Of a DNA stretch of 64,000 bases, positions 55,281 through 64,000 are shown piece after piece. The first letter of the stretch is position 1. Every line of letters begins with the position of its first letter. The notes below the pieces were generated by a model. The model made no database searches. It was not told where the DNA came from and was given only the letters and a program-made list of their open reading frames with translations. The translations under genes were made by a program, and so were the position numbers. The stretch lies in the NCBI RefSeq assembly GCF_963678635.1, contig NC_087065.1, positions 45,758,381-45,822,380 of the forward strand, in the 5' to 3' direction. Source of the stretch: Symsagittifera roscoffensis. Lineage: Eukaryota; Xenacoelomorpha; Acoela; Convolutidae.

Positions 55281-55720
55281 TTTTATGCAAATTCATATGC
55301 CAGTGTATCAATGCATCCATAGTTTTAAGCGCATATGATATTAATTGGTCATTCAGTTTATTTAAAAATTCAGACCGACAAAAAGTGATGTCCATTCAAG
55401 TTCCAGTCAAGGAAAAAATTGTATGAATTACGTTTTGAAGAAAATTTCAATGAAAACATCATGTCACTTACTTTTCCTTTTCGAAACCAAACAAGGATAG
55501 CCGGTTACTGTGCAATTACTTGATCTAATCAATTTTCAGCAGAACGAAATTGGAACGTGTTTAAAAATTGTTATACATTATGTTTGCAGCTGCGTAACAT
55601 GAATTTCATAACATACAGATACTAAGACATTTTTTGCATGAAGTAAAAGCAAAACTTAATTCAATTGTTTTCATCAGACTTATTATAATTGATGATAACA
55701 AGAAGCTGTATGTGACCAAG

Positions 55721-55890
55721 TTAACATCCTCCCCCTTTCACATGCTTAGGGGGGAGGATGTTAATTTGGTTCTAAGTTGGGAATTTCCAGCCAATCAGAA
55801 TCGACCATTTTACATTCAGCGCTTAGTAAATTTAATTAAAATTAAGCGCTGGGGTGGAGGATCTTAACTTGGTCTATTTGGGGGGGGGGT
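55721..55890. repeat. C/G-rich foldback repeat 1
   Basis: TTAACATCCTCCCCC at 55721-55735 and its perfect inverse complement at 55750-55764 are separated by 14 bases. A third similar arm (GGTGGAGGATCTTAACTTGG) lies near 55853-55874, beyond the block CCAATCAGAATCGACCATTTTAC. Likely a small foldback element without coding capacity. Confidence 0.6.
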
Positions 55891-56195
55891 CCATCTATTT
55901 GGTCCACTGCTCGTATCCGGGTGTTTCGAACTAGTTCTACCGATTTTGTGATATTTGGTTATTGAGTTGTTTTTAAATTGAACCATAATTAAGATGTTAA
56001 CCAAAAACGTGAAATTGTTTCCGCTACGCCAGCTTCCAAGCCTCTAAAATTAGGTCAAACGTCAAAAATGATACCCGACTGCACTCATTAAAAGAATTAA
56101 CAAGCAATTAAATGATATTTCTGTGGTATGTTTTTATAAAAATCTTTAATAGTCTTTTTTGTCCATTAAGAATAGATTAAATTGCTAGTGTTTTT

Positions 56196-56560
56196 TCAGA
56201 GTGTCGAAAAAAATGACAAAATATTTGCGCTTGGGCAGTTATCTTTCTCCAGAAAAATTTCGATTCAAGCTTTGACTAATTTTTCAAAAAGTCTGAAAAC
56301 ATTTGATGCCCAGGACTCAAAGTTGAAGAGATATCAACGAAAAAATATATAAAATTGCGGTTGTAGCATTTGAAATTGAGACTTATTGCATTACTATAAT
56401 TCTAAATTGGGATGAATAACACGCATTAATTATCCTTTTGAAGCGTACGAGCCAATTCAAAAATTCCGAAATGAATTGATTCTAGACACAAAACTAGACA
56501 CAAAAAAAAACATTCTGAATTTTTCAAAGCGTGTGAGTTGATGAAAAAAGACATTGAAAA
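56196..56560 (-). repeat. Very diverged relative of the hairpin-ended repeat (copy F)
   Basis: Keeps the order of landmarks seen in copy E (GTGTCGAAA, AATATTTGCGCTTGGG, TCAAAGTTGAAGAGATAT, GAATAACACGC) but with low identity and no terminal hairpin. Tentative. Confidence 0.35.
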
Positions 56561-56580
56561 TTGGAAAATATTCAAGGATC

Positions 56581-56790
56581 TACTAAGCAATTGCCCCCCC
56601 CCCCCCTTGGTATCTACTTAAGAATTGCCACCCCTATTACTAAAAGCAGTAAATTAGCACTGAGCTTTCTATTGAGAATTAGAATTTTGCTGCATTCTGA
56701 TTGGTCGAAAATGCGTAATTTTAATCTACTTAACAATTGCCCCCCCCCTTTTTTAAAAGGGGATGGGGGGGCAATTGTTAAGTAAATCCA
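56581..56790. repeat. C/G-rich foldback repeat 2
   Basis: ACTTAACAATTGCCCCCCC at 56728-56746 pairs perfectly with 56765-56783 (19 bp, loop 18). A further arm, AGCAATTGCCCCCCC, is near 56585. Between them lies TTCTGATTGGTCGAAAATG, the inverse of the central block of foldback repeat 1, so the two belong to one family. Confidence 0.6.
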
Positions 56791-57081
56791 GATTCAAAAA
56801 TTGCCAAATAATTTTCTTTGTATTATAATTCGGCTCACTTATCAGCGTAATTGCTCATAAACTATTGTGTTTATGAACTTTCATCGTTTTAATATCCTGT
56901 TTGGTCTACAAAATTCTGCGAACAACGCAAAATTGATATGTTTTTGATGAACTGTGCTTCGTTTTTGCAAAGGTTAAAAATTTTGCGAATAGGTGCAAAA
57001 TTAAGTGCAAAATTAGGTTAAAAGATGCAAAAGTTTAGCGCAACAGGCAGTTAAAATTGGTAGTAAACGATTAGATCATTA
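56791..57081. other. A/T-rich non-coding DNA
   Basis: Nothing recognised. Confidence 0.4.
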
Positions 57082-57567
57082 ACAAGATTGCTCGTATCAG
57101 GGCGAGGCCCTGAATGTCCCGACTGCCTCTTAAGGTCTATGGAGCAGTAATAACATGGAAAAATCAAATGAAATAAAATTTGAAATTTTTTATGAAAATC
57201 ATCCCCCACACGCCATACAAAGTACAAAAGGATAGATTTAGCTCCTTGTAACAAATTAATTATGGCAAATAAACTATTTCAACCAATTTGGAACGATTTA
57301 TAACACGGATTAAATCTCCGCTTACGCGTTAATAGCGCGAAATATATCGCGCGTTAATTTTCCCAAATTGGCCAAAATGCCAACCTTTAAACCCCCGTAA
57401 CTTTACGAAAAATGATCACAGGTGAAATATCTTTTCAAATTTGAGCTCAGGACAACAATACCTTTCGAATGATATAAAAAAATTCCGTCAAAAATGGCTA
57501 GTTAAAAAGTCGAAAATTGTCTGAAGAAAAAAAAACCCACCCCGAGCACAAATATTCCGTTACTTTC
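57082..57567 (+). mobile_element. Hairpin-ended dispersed repeat, copy C (interrupted by B2)
   Basis: Same orientation and internal sequence as copies A and B. It stops at ...CCGTTACTTTC, exactly where the B2 LTR begins, and inside the right-end hairpin (CTTTCG-TAT-CGAAAG in the intact copy A). The rest is expected beyond the window, on the other side of B2. Confidence 0.75.
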
Positions 57568-57827
57568 TGTGATATGCCTTGCGATATCGATTGAAAACAA
57601 GTTGTAATTCAATACTGTATTTTGGATATTGAATTTAGGTTTTCTGTTTCTTTTGTTTTGGTGTTGTACTGAGAGATAGATCATTGTTAAGAACTCTGAT
57701 CTCTCGCTTAATCTCAGTGTCATCACTTACGTATGACCTTGAGCATACCATAAAATAATGATTGAGCACCAAAGGTTAGCTGTAAATACGTATATAAATA
57801 CTGCTACTGCAGTAGCGGTATGACACA
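57568..57827 (-). repeat. 3' LTR of copy B2
   Basis: 260 bp, TGTGATATGCC...GGTATGACACA on the plus strand. Near its right end lies GCTACTGCAGTAGC, a perfect 14-bp palindrome at 57803-57816, next to a TATTTATA string on the minus strand. The B1 LTR has a related ACTGCAGTTGCAGTAGC. Confidence 0.92.
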
Positions 57828-57840
57828 CCCCCCTCGGTGG
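57828..57840 (-). promoter_or_regulatory. Polypurine tract of copy B2
   Basis: On the minus strand CCACCGAGGGGGG directly precedes the LTR start TGTGTCA, the expected place for plus-strand DNA priming. Confidence 0.75.
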
Positions 57841-57954
57841 AAGAAATAAATTATACAACATCAGTAGGATAATTTATTTAAAAAGAGTTTTAATTTACTC
57901 AGTTCAAAAGGAAGTCTCTTTGGAGAAGTGACGAGTTTGGATTACGTAATTTTT

Positions 57955-58413
57955 TCAGTTTTCCTCCAGCTCAATTTCCCAACTCGGGTTCCAATCTACC
58001 CCCTCGTCTAAAGTAGCGTATCCGAATTTTCGCATAAACAGATGTCTTTCGAGTCGTCGTACTTTCGATTCCAATGGTCTGTCATCCCGATTTTTGAAAT
58101 CTCTCAGTTGATTTCTGTATTCTTTAAGTGCCTCCTTTAAAAGACCTCCTCCTGTAAGGTTTTCTGATATTTCTTTGATTGAATGCTTTATCGGATCTCC
58201 GAATCGTTTGGGTTCTTTGTTTTTCGTTTGTCTAGAACTTCGTCTAATACCTGACTCTTCCGTACTTGATTCGTCCGAAAATCCTTGTGGTGGTTCGAAG
58301 TTTGTGTCCAATTCCGAGCTTTGTTGAGGATTTTCTCGAAGTTCATCCGCAACTCGCTGCACTCCTCTTTTTAGCAATTGGTCCGCGTACTTCTCCCATT
58401 CGGACGGTGCCAA
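57955..58413 (-). CDS. Pol C-terminal tail (copy B2)
   Basis: 152 codons: MAPSEWEKYADQLL, then RRSSRQTKNKEPKRFGDP and KHSIKEI, then a Leu/Arg-rich end (RRLERHLFMRKFGY). It lies in the same frame as the preceding ORF 58513-59544, separated only by a TAG near 58513-58515, so it is probably the end of one polyprotein rather than a separate gene. Conserved in B1. Confidence 0.65.
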   Translation of the reverse strand: MAPSEWEKYADQLLKRGVQRVADELRENPQQSSELDTNFEPPQGFSDESSTEESGIRRSSRQTKNKEPKRFGDPIKHSIKEISENLTGGGLLKEALKEYRNQLRDFKNRDDRPLESKVRRLERHLFMRKFGYATLDEGVDWNPSWEIELEEN

Positions 58414-58512
58414 ATTGCGATTGTGAAATATGTCAACTATATCTTCTAGAGGAGTGTGAGAATCAAGGCATTTCAGTTTCGGACGCTGTTTTGCTTTCGG
58501 AGTAGAACTTGA

Positions 58513-59579
58513 CTAAATTTTGGTATCTACTGCTTCTGATTCCGGCTTAGATGTTGCTTGCTCTTGTTCCGGGTTGGCTGCAGTCGCAGCTTGATTTGTC
58601 CCCTGTTGTTTCTTGCTGCGGCCTTTCTTTTCCTTTCCGCTCTTCTCCGGCTTGTTTATGTTGATTTCCTCTGTATTTGGTTTTGGGCCCGCCAAATTGG
58701 GTTTTGCTCTTTTGACTGCAAGATTCAAGCCTCCCCCGGCTTCTGTGTCCCTTGAAGTGACTATTGTTTGGCTCTTCTGAAAGCGCTCTATTGGATTCAT
58801 TGCATCTGCGATTTCCATTTCTCCTTGAAGTTCGTCCTCCGATTCCATCTCCTCTAGTAGTTCTGGAGAACTGATTCGCTTAAATTTTTTTGTAGGTTCC
58901 AACGATGGACTTTTACTCGTGCTTCGCTGATTTTCTTGCGTCAGTACCGTTTTTGATTGGGCTATATCCGATTTCCTATAAATCGAACCGGCCGATGTCT
59001 TAATTGTTGAGTCCGTTTCTGAAGCGATTTTCCCCTTTAGTGGTCTGGTTAAGGCTTGTCCGCTTTTCCTTAGTGGATCCTTTCGAAGTATTGTCTTTGG
59101 TGGTGATTTACATTGATTTTCTACTTTGTCCTCCACAAATCCTTTCTCCCAAGAGTAGATCATTTCCTTTCGAAGATCGGGATTGAGTTGCCCTGTCTCG
59201 TCCACTAATTTCCTGATGTCGTTTTTAGCCGCGTCCCTTCTTTCGTAGTTCCAGCGGGCGTTCGCCTCCAACAATTCCTTTAGAGCTTTGGCCCTTTCTT
59301 TGTCTCGGTCCGATGTTAGCTGCTGCTTGTGCAGTGGGCTTGTATCCCTGCTCAGTTGTCCCTTGCGCACTATTTTCAGATTCTCTCTCGACTGGTCAAT
59401 TCTCCGTTTCATTTGAGAGGCCGTCAGCGCTGAGCGTTCCAAGTGCTGTTTGTCATATCTGGTACAGCTACGACACTCCTCTGCCAAATTCACAATGTCC
59501 TTATTCATGTGTGGCCACCACAGATATTGCGCTGCTCCCAACATAGCTTCCTGTCCTGGGTGCCCTCGATGTATTCGTT
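58513..59579 (-). pseudogene. Integrase zinc region joined to post-integrase region; catalytic core deleted (copy B2)
   Basis: Reads the zinc-binding end (RIHRGHPGQ; YLWWPHMNKDIVNLAEECRSCTRY) and passes directly, after the Tyr codon at 59455-59457, into DKQHLERSALTASQM. In B1 these two points are about 590 bp apart and enclose the DDE core. The join is in frame. Downstream is a long charged region (positively charged, then EELLEEMESEDELQGEMEI-like acidic sequence, then Ala/Lys-rich). Without the core, this copy cannot encode an active integrase. Confidence 0.8.
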
Positions 59580-60998
59580 TCAGGACAGCCGATTATTCAC
59601 CAAGATGCAGTCGTCCTGAACTGCCATCTGTGACCACAACGGATTTGTATAAGGTCCCATCAATTCGAATCCTTGTTTGTCCCCTCTCTCTACCACTCGC
59701 CTGAGGCGGTCCATCCACATGTCTTCTGTGGTCAATTCTGCTAGTAAGTTTTTGTCGAACAGTTTTGCGGGGTTGTCCAGGGTCTCTACTTGTTGCTGCT
59801 TTTGCAGTCTCTCGCCCAGTCCCTTTGGCGGTTGAATTGAGCACACTTCCTCCTCACTCTCCGCCTCCTCTGTGGTTGTCAGGTCCACTTCTATTACATT
59901 CACCTCACTGAGTTTCCGTTCCGCCGATGCGATCGGTTTAGGCGATGTTGAACTCGATTCGTGTTCCAAGTTGTCGCTGACTTCTTGGGTATGAGCCACC
60001 AGTTCTCTATTTTCCTGAACATCGTTATCTCCGGCTATTAACTGCCAGAATGAGAGCAGTCTTTGATCCGCTATTCTTTGTTGGTCTGGTTCCAACGACG
60101 ATTTTACTCGTTGTGCATGACGTGTTTCGCTGTCGGAGCTGTCCCTATTTTTTCGGCCCCCTCGTATTATTTTTCTCGTACGTTGAACTGTCTCTGTGAT
60201 CTCCTCCTCTCCCGAGAGTTCGTTAGTGTTGGAAAGTGATCGGTTCCACTTTGGGTCCATTAGGCTTTCTTCGCGCTCCTCCTTCCGCCAATCTTGTGGT
60301 GAGCTCGACCACCAGTCGTATGATCTGTTTTCATTTCCTGACATCTCGATCCTTGAGTCTGTTTTTTCTCTTTTTCTCAGTACTGGTCGTTTTTTGATTT
60401 TGCAATTATTTAAGACTGACTGTTTGCTGGGTTGATTTGACGAAAGAGTGATTTGTTTTTGGTGAACTGTTGTGTTTAGCTGTTTTTGCAGTCGTGGAAA
60501 CTGTTTTCTCTCGTTCCGGTCGAGCTTTGTTCGGTTTTGACCGTTTTGGTTGCTATAGCAACCATTACTTGATGACTGTTTCCTAGCATTCCTTCTAGAA
60601 CATTCTACAACGTTTTCGTTCCGGTTGAGCGACCTTGATGCTTTAAGCCTACTGTTCCAGCAGTCGAACGCTTCATGAAAGGAGTTTATTGTCGCTACTA
60701 CAAACTTTTCGTCTAATTCTGATTCGGGCCAGGGATCATTGAAAGGATCACGCGATAAATAATCAACTATGCCCATATCCCTCCCCGGAATGTGAACTAT
60801 GTTGAACTGATATGGCAGTAACCGGTCAACCCACCGGGTTAAACGTGATTGGTAGGTCTTGTTCGATTGGTTAACATCCAATGCTGTTGTAAGCGCTTTG
60901 TGGTCAGTTGCGATGGTAAATGGTTTCCCCAGAAGGTAGTGTTTATATCTATCTACTGCCCAAACAACTGCCAATAACTCCAACTCATTTGTTGAATA
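59580..60998 (-). pseudogene. RNase H and linker (copy B2)
   Basis: The frame opens after the A9 run and reads ELLAVVWAVDRYKHYLLG, TDHKALTTAL, VDRLLPYQFNIVHIPGRDMG and DYLSRDP, followed by about 280 mostly acidic/Ser-rich residues. The apparent start (60983) is a TTG within the domain, not an initiator. The frame ends at 59580 because 28 bases present in B1 (between two AGCAGTT copies) are missing here. Confidence 0.8.
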
Positions 60999-63891
60999 TT
61001 TTTTTTTCTTGGGCGTTTAAGTATCGGGATGCGAACGAAATTGGGACCCATAGCTCTTCATCATTTTGTTGTTCTAAAGTAGCCCCTAGCCCATCATGGC
61101 TAGCATCGCATTTAACTCGTGTTTCACTATTTGCATCGTAATAGTGTACTTTCGTAATATTTGCCACCGCCTCTTTTATAGCATTAAATACTACTGTGTC
61201 ATCATCTCCCCATTCGAATTTTTTCACCGGGAGTTTCATGTTTTTTAATTTTTTCTTTTGATTTTCTTCTGTAAGAAGTGGTCTTAATCTCTCAGTCAGA
61301 CTTGCTACGTTAGGTATAAATTTAGCTAAGTGATTTATGCTTCCCAAGAATGACCTTAGTTGCTTTAGAGATTTCGGCGTGTTCAAGTTTACTACCGCTT
61401 CCGTTTTAGTGATTTTTGGTCTAACCCCTTCTTCTGAGAGATGATGACCCAACCAATTCACTTCTTGTTTGAAAAATTCACATTTTGATAGTTTCAATGC
61501 CAAATTTTCCGCATCCAATTTCTTTAATACTGCTTCTATTAAGTTTGCATGTTCGATTTCACTTCCCTTTGACACAATAAGTATGTCATCCAGAAAACAG
61601 AACGTGTTTTTGGCGTGGTTGATGGTTCTATCCATGGCCTTTTGAAATTCAGCTGGCATATCTGCTAGACCATAGAACCCTGTCAAGAATCTGTAAGTTC
61701 CAGTTGCTTTTCCGCCAACAATGTTAAAATTGCATTGCCTAGCTGTATCAGCAGCCAATTTTAATTGACTGTACGAATATTTCAAATCTAACACCGAAAA
61801 ATATAGCGTACCCTTTTTGTTTTCGGTAACAATCTGGCTTACCCCATCAATAAGTTCATCTACATTTGGCATTTGGTATTTGTTTTTGAACAATTGCCTA
61901 TTGATTGGTTTTGCATCCATTGCCAATTTTATTGAGTCGTCCTTCTTTACTGTTATCACAATCGGGGCGATAAAGCAATCACTTGTACATTTATCAAGTT
62001 TTGTTATATGACCTTCTGTCAATAACTTCTCGATTTCTTTTTCGACTTTATCTTGTATGTGAATTGGGATTCTTCTCCCCTTTTCTTGAATCGGACATAG
62101 TGGGTATTTGAATTTTGAACTGACAATGTGATTTTTCGAAATGCCTTGTCTTTCAAATAAGTTTTTAAATTTAGTGAAAAAATTTTTTTTCCAACCTTCT
62201 GACTGCTCGCACATGAGCACGTCAAACCTGGTGAGTTCTTTTGGCGCTGGTCTTTGTGTAGTCACTATTCCCACTTGTCCTTGCAGGTCTAATCCCATGA
62301 TGCATCTGGTTTTTCGTTCTGATACCAGAAAGGTTGCGCCCTTTACTTCCCAGCCCGCTGACCTCAGATTGGTTTTTAGGGCTCCCAGAATACTGATCGG
62401 TTGTTTATTGTAGTCCACAAATTTGGTTTGTAAGTTCAATTTATCGGACGGTATGAATCTCACTTTGTTTGATTTTTCCATAATTTCCTTTGTCGTGGCC
62501 CAGTTGAGAAATGAAACAGGACTTCCAGTGTCCACTGTTAATTGAATTATCTGATTATCTATTCGTACCATGGCTTTTAGTGATTTTACGCGATTCAATG
62601 TTGGATCGCGAATCGAATCTATTTTCTGAACTCGTACCACTTTTCCGTCTGTTTTGTTTCTCATTTCGTTGATTCGGTCTTTCACATATTTTGAAACTCG
62701 CTCATTTTCAGGTTGGTAGGTTTGTATCGACATAACTTCAAATTCACTACATGACCCAACACCTTCACTGATCTGATCGCATTCCTCTACCGATCCTTCC
62801 GATTCTTCCGCAACTTCACTTACTTGTTGGGATCTGCACATTTTAGCGAAATGATTGGGTTTGCCACAGTGTTTACAGGTTTTCCCCATCGCTGGACAAT
62901 TTTTTAGGTGTCCCTGTTCAAACGTCCTTCCACATCTATTACATGGTTTTGTTTTCGTGTTTTGATTCTTGTTATTATTCTGTCTTTTATGCGTTTCTCT
63001 TCTATTTGGAGTTTTGGTTGTCCCCCCCAAATTTCGAACTGCCATTACAGGTTCCTGTTTTACCCTCACACCCGAGGTGTAATTGCTACTTGATCCCCCT
63101 GTAGCCGCAGCATTAGTCTTCTGAAACGCCATTGTGGTTAACTTGCTATGTTCGAATTTTATAGCCCTTTTTAAAACTTCCACCGGATCTAGAGTTTCGA
63201 ATGTCAACGTGTGCTGCAATGTCATGTTTTTCATTTTCGAGATGAACAGGTCTCGCACTATTTCATTTTCCAATGCTCCCAGTTCTGATCGGGCTGCTTG
63301 AGCAGTTAACGCTGCGTGGAATGATTCTAGAGATTCTCCAGATTCTTGCATTCTCGTAAATAACTTGTATCTTTCGTATGTTACACATTTTACCTTTTGA
63401 AACGAGACTTCTGCCAAATCTGTTATTTCCCTGAACGTCATTTTCGATATTTCAACGTGCGGGTTCTTTTGTAGGAATCTCTTCTTTCCCTCTGTACCCA
63501 AAGATAAAAATAATCTTGACACCAGTTTCTTTTGTACTTCGTTGTAGAAGACATTGTGTCCGACTCGTGGGCCTCTTGTCTTTCTGTCTTCGTTCTCCAA
63601 TACTACTCTATCCCTTGCTAGCTTATCTCTAAGAATCCTAGCGTTCCTCGCATCTTCGTTCTCCCCATCCCTGGGCGTTTCCGGGCGTGGTGGTGGTTCC
63701 TCTAATATGTCTTTTGGTTCTTCCAAAATAATCTCTGGGTTCACATTTTCTTTGACCGTAACCGCCATGAGAAATTGTTCGAACCAAAATTTAAATTGCC
63801 ACGGAGGGTCTAGATTCGCTGATGCCCAAAATACCGGAATTCCCATATCCGTTCTGTTGTCTTGAGCTGCGAATCCTGCTGGCTGCGCCAT
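60985..63891 (-). CDS. gag-pol: Gag-protease-RT polyprotein (copy B2)
   Basis: 968 uninterrupted codons. Gag: capsid-like region around residues 130-260 (YERYKLFTRMQESGESLESF), two zinc knuckles at ~317-350 (CNRCGRTFEQGHLKNC and CKHCGKPNHFAKMC). Protease: LTVDTGSPVSFLNW near 450 and RCIMGLDLQ. RT: VLDLKYSYSQL (motif A), GFYGLADMP, FLDDILIV near 767 (motif C). RNase H begins VKCDASHDGLGATLEQ near 925. It ends in a shifted frame because of an extra A at 60999-61007. The first ATG (63891-63889) spans the LTR-PBS junction; another Met, in TDMGIPVFW, is 16 codons in and could be used. No frameshift is needed between Gag and Pol. Confidence 0.9.
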   Translation of the reverse strand: MAQPAGFAAQDNRTDMGIPVFWASANLDPPWQFKFWFEQFLMAVTVKENVNPEIILEEPKDILEEPPPRPETPRDGENEDARNARILRDKLARDRVVLENEDRKTRGPRVGHNVFYNEVQKKLVSRLFLSLGTEGKKRFLQKNPHVEISKMTFREITDLAEVSFQKVKCVTYERYKLFTRMQESGESLESFHAALTAQAARSELGALENEIVRDLFISKMKNMTLQHTLTFETLDPVEVLKRAIKFEHSKLTTMAFQKTNAAATGGSSSNYTSGVRVKQEPVMAVRNLGGTTKTPNRRETHKRQNNNKNQNTKTKPCNRCGRTFEQGHLKNCPAMGKTCKHCGKPNHFAKMCRSQQVSEVAEESEGSVEECDQISEGVGSCSEFEVMSIQTYQPENERVSKYVKDRINEMRNKTDGKVVRVQKIDSIRDPTLNRVKSLKAMVRIDNQIIQLTVDTGSPVSFLNWATTKEIMEKSNKVRFIPSDKLNLQTKFVDYNKQPISILGALKTNLRSAGWEVKGATFLVSERKTRCIMGLDLQGQVGIVTTQRPAPKELTRFDVLMCEQSEGWKKNFFTKFKNLFERQGISKNHIVSSKFKYPLCPIQEKGRRIPIHIQDKVEKEIEKLLTEGHITKLDKCTSDCFIAPIVITVKKDDSIKLAMDAKPINRQLFKNKYQMPNVDELIDGVSQIVTENKKGTLYFSVLDLKYSYSQLKLAADTARQCNFNIVGGKATGTYRFLTGFYGLADMPAEFQKAMDRTINHAKNTFCFLDDILIVSKGSEIEHANLIEAVLKKLDAENLALKLSKCEFFKQEVNWLGHHLSEEGVRPKITKTEAVVNLNTPKSLKQLRSFLGSINHLAKFIPNVASLTERLRPLLTEENQKKKLKNMKLPVKKFEWGDDDTVVFNAIKEAVANITKVHYYDANSETRVKCDASHDGLGATLEQQNDEELWVPISFASRYLNAQEKKIFNK
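60999..61007 (-). other. A9 homopolymer frameshift in copy B2
   Basis: Nine T on the plus strand. Removing one base joins the RNase H motifs VKCDASHDGLG and ELLAVVWAVDR in one frame, as in B1, which has GAGAAAAAGTAT here. A sequencing error, a recent mutation or slippage are all possible. Confidence 0.75.
63871..63890 (-). promoter_or_regulatory. Primer-binding site of copy B2 (serine-type tRNA)
   Basis: On the minus strand TGGCGCAGCCAGCAGGATTC follows the LTR directly. Its complement reads GAATCCTGCTGGCTGCGCCA, which has the form of a tRNA 3' end (T-arm AATCCTGC, acceptor, CCA) and resembles metazoan serine tRNAs. The start ATG of the polyprotein uses the T and G of this site. Confidence 0.7.
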
Positions 63892-64000
63892 GTGATATGC
63901 CTTGCGATATCGATTGCAAACAAGTTGTAATTCAATACTGTATTTTGGATATTGAATTTAGGTTTTCTGTTTCTTTTGTTTTGGTGTTGTACTGAGAGAT
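63891..64000 (-). repeat. 5' LTR of copy B2 (truncated by window end)
   Basis: 110 bases matching 57568-57677 with one substitution (C for A at the 27th base). The remainder lies outside the window. Confidence 0.95.

Larger units (their letters stand above)
57568..64000 (-). mobile_element. Family B Ty3/gypsy-type element, copy B2 (young, integrase-deleted, incomplete at window end)
   Basis: The 3' LTR (57568-57827) and the first 110 bp of the 5' LTR (from 63891) differ at one position in 110. Coding order on the minus strand matches B1. Gag, protease and RT form one open frame of 968 codons. The only visible breaks are one extra base in an A9 run, a 28-base deletion, an in-frame TAG, and loss of the integrase core. 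The B2 LTR is 260 bp and not closely alignable with the 297-bp B1 LTR, so they are related but distinct subfamilies. Confidence 0.93.

Overview
The window looks like AT-rich intergenic and intronic DNA from a metazoan. It holds LTR and non-LTR retrotransposon remnants, hAT- and Tc1-type DNA elements, and a host gene with short GT-AG introns and pyrimidine-rich acceptors. I cannot name the species from sequence alone. One 200-base N gap (4688-4887) shows this is a draft assembly. There are no bacterial genes, operons or CRISPR arrays.

Layout. (1) 1-4687: 5' part, on the minus strand, of a large env-type LTR retroelement (family A, copy A1), cut by the N gap. (2) 4888-10755: non-coding DNA with a 19-bp minisatellite, a possible signal-peptide exon (5815-6013), a Tc1-type foldback MITE with TA duplication (6325-7050) and a hAT-type MITE with an exact 8-bp duplication (9106-9530). 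(3) 10760-28348: a complete 17.6-kb copy of family A (A2) on the plus strand, with 410-bp LTRs and a 4-bp duplication ATGA. Its order is LTR, leader with a small basic ORF, Gag with a long N-terminal extension, protease, RT-RNase H, integrase, a hydrophobic/proline-rich ORF (ORF-M), Env, a second proline-rich ORF (ORF-X), LTR. It carries several frameshifts and nonsense codons. (4) 28445-31103: copies of a ~0.5-kb repeat with hairpins at both ends, resembling a non-autonomous Helentron-like element. (5) 31671-32982: four phase-compatible exons of an unrecognised single-pass membrane protein. (6) 33984-42210: hAT MITE, inverted minisatellite arms, two decayed LINEs, and a hAT element with its 8-bp duplication and a decayed, intron-containing transposase. 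(7) 44326-51515: a decayed full-length Ty3/gypsy-type element (family B, copy B1), 297-bp LTRs, 5-bp duplication ACTAG, minus strand. (8) 51521-57567: more repeats and foldback elements. (9) 57568-64000+: a much younger family-B element (B2), minus strand, that has lost its integrase catalytic core and has inserted into a Helentron-like repeat copy. Its 5' LTR runs off the window.

The most interesting object is family A: a retrovirus-like element more than twice the usual length, with at least two coding regions of unknown function around Env and a small basic ORF ahead of Gag. Two copies in the window allow coding frames to be checked against each other. Their comparison suggests the intact element encoded Gag-Pro-Pol in one frame, followed by ORFs chained by overlapping stop and start codons.
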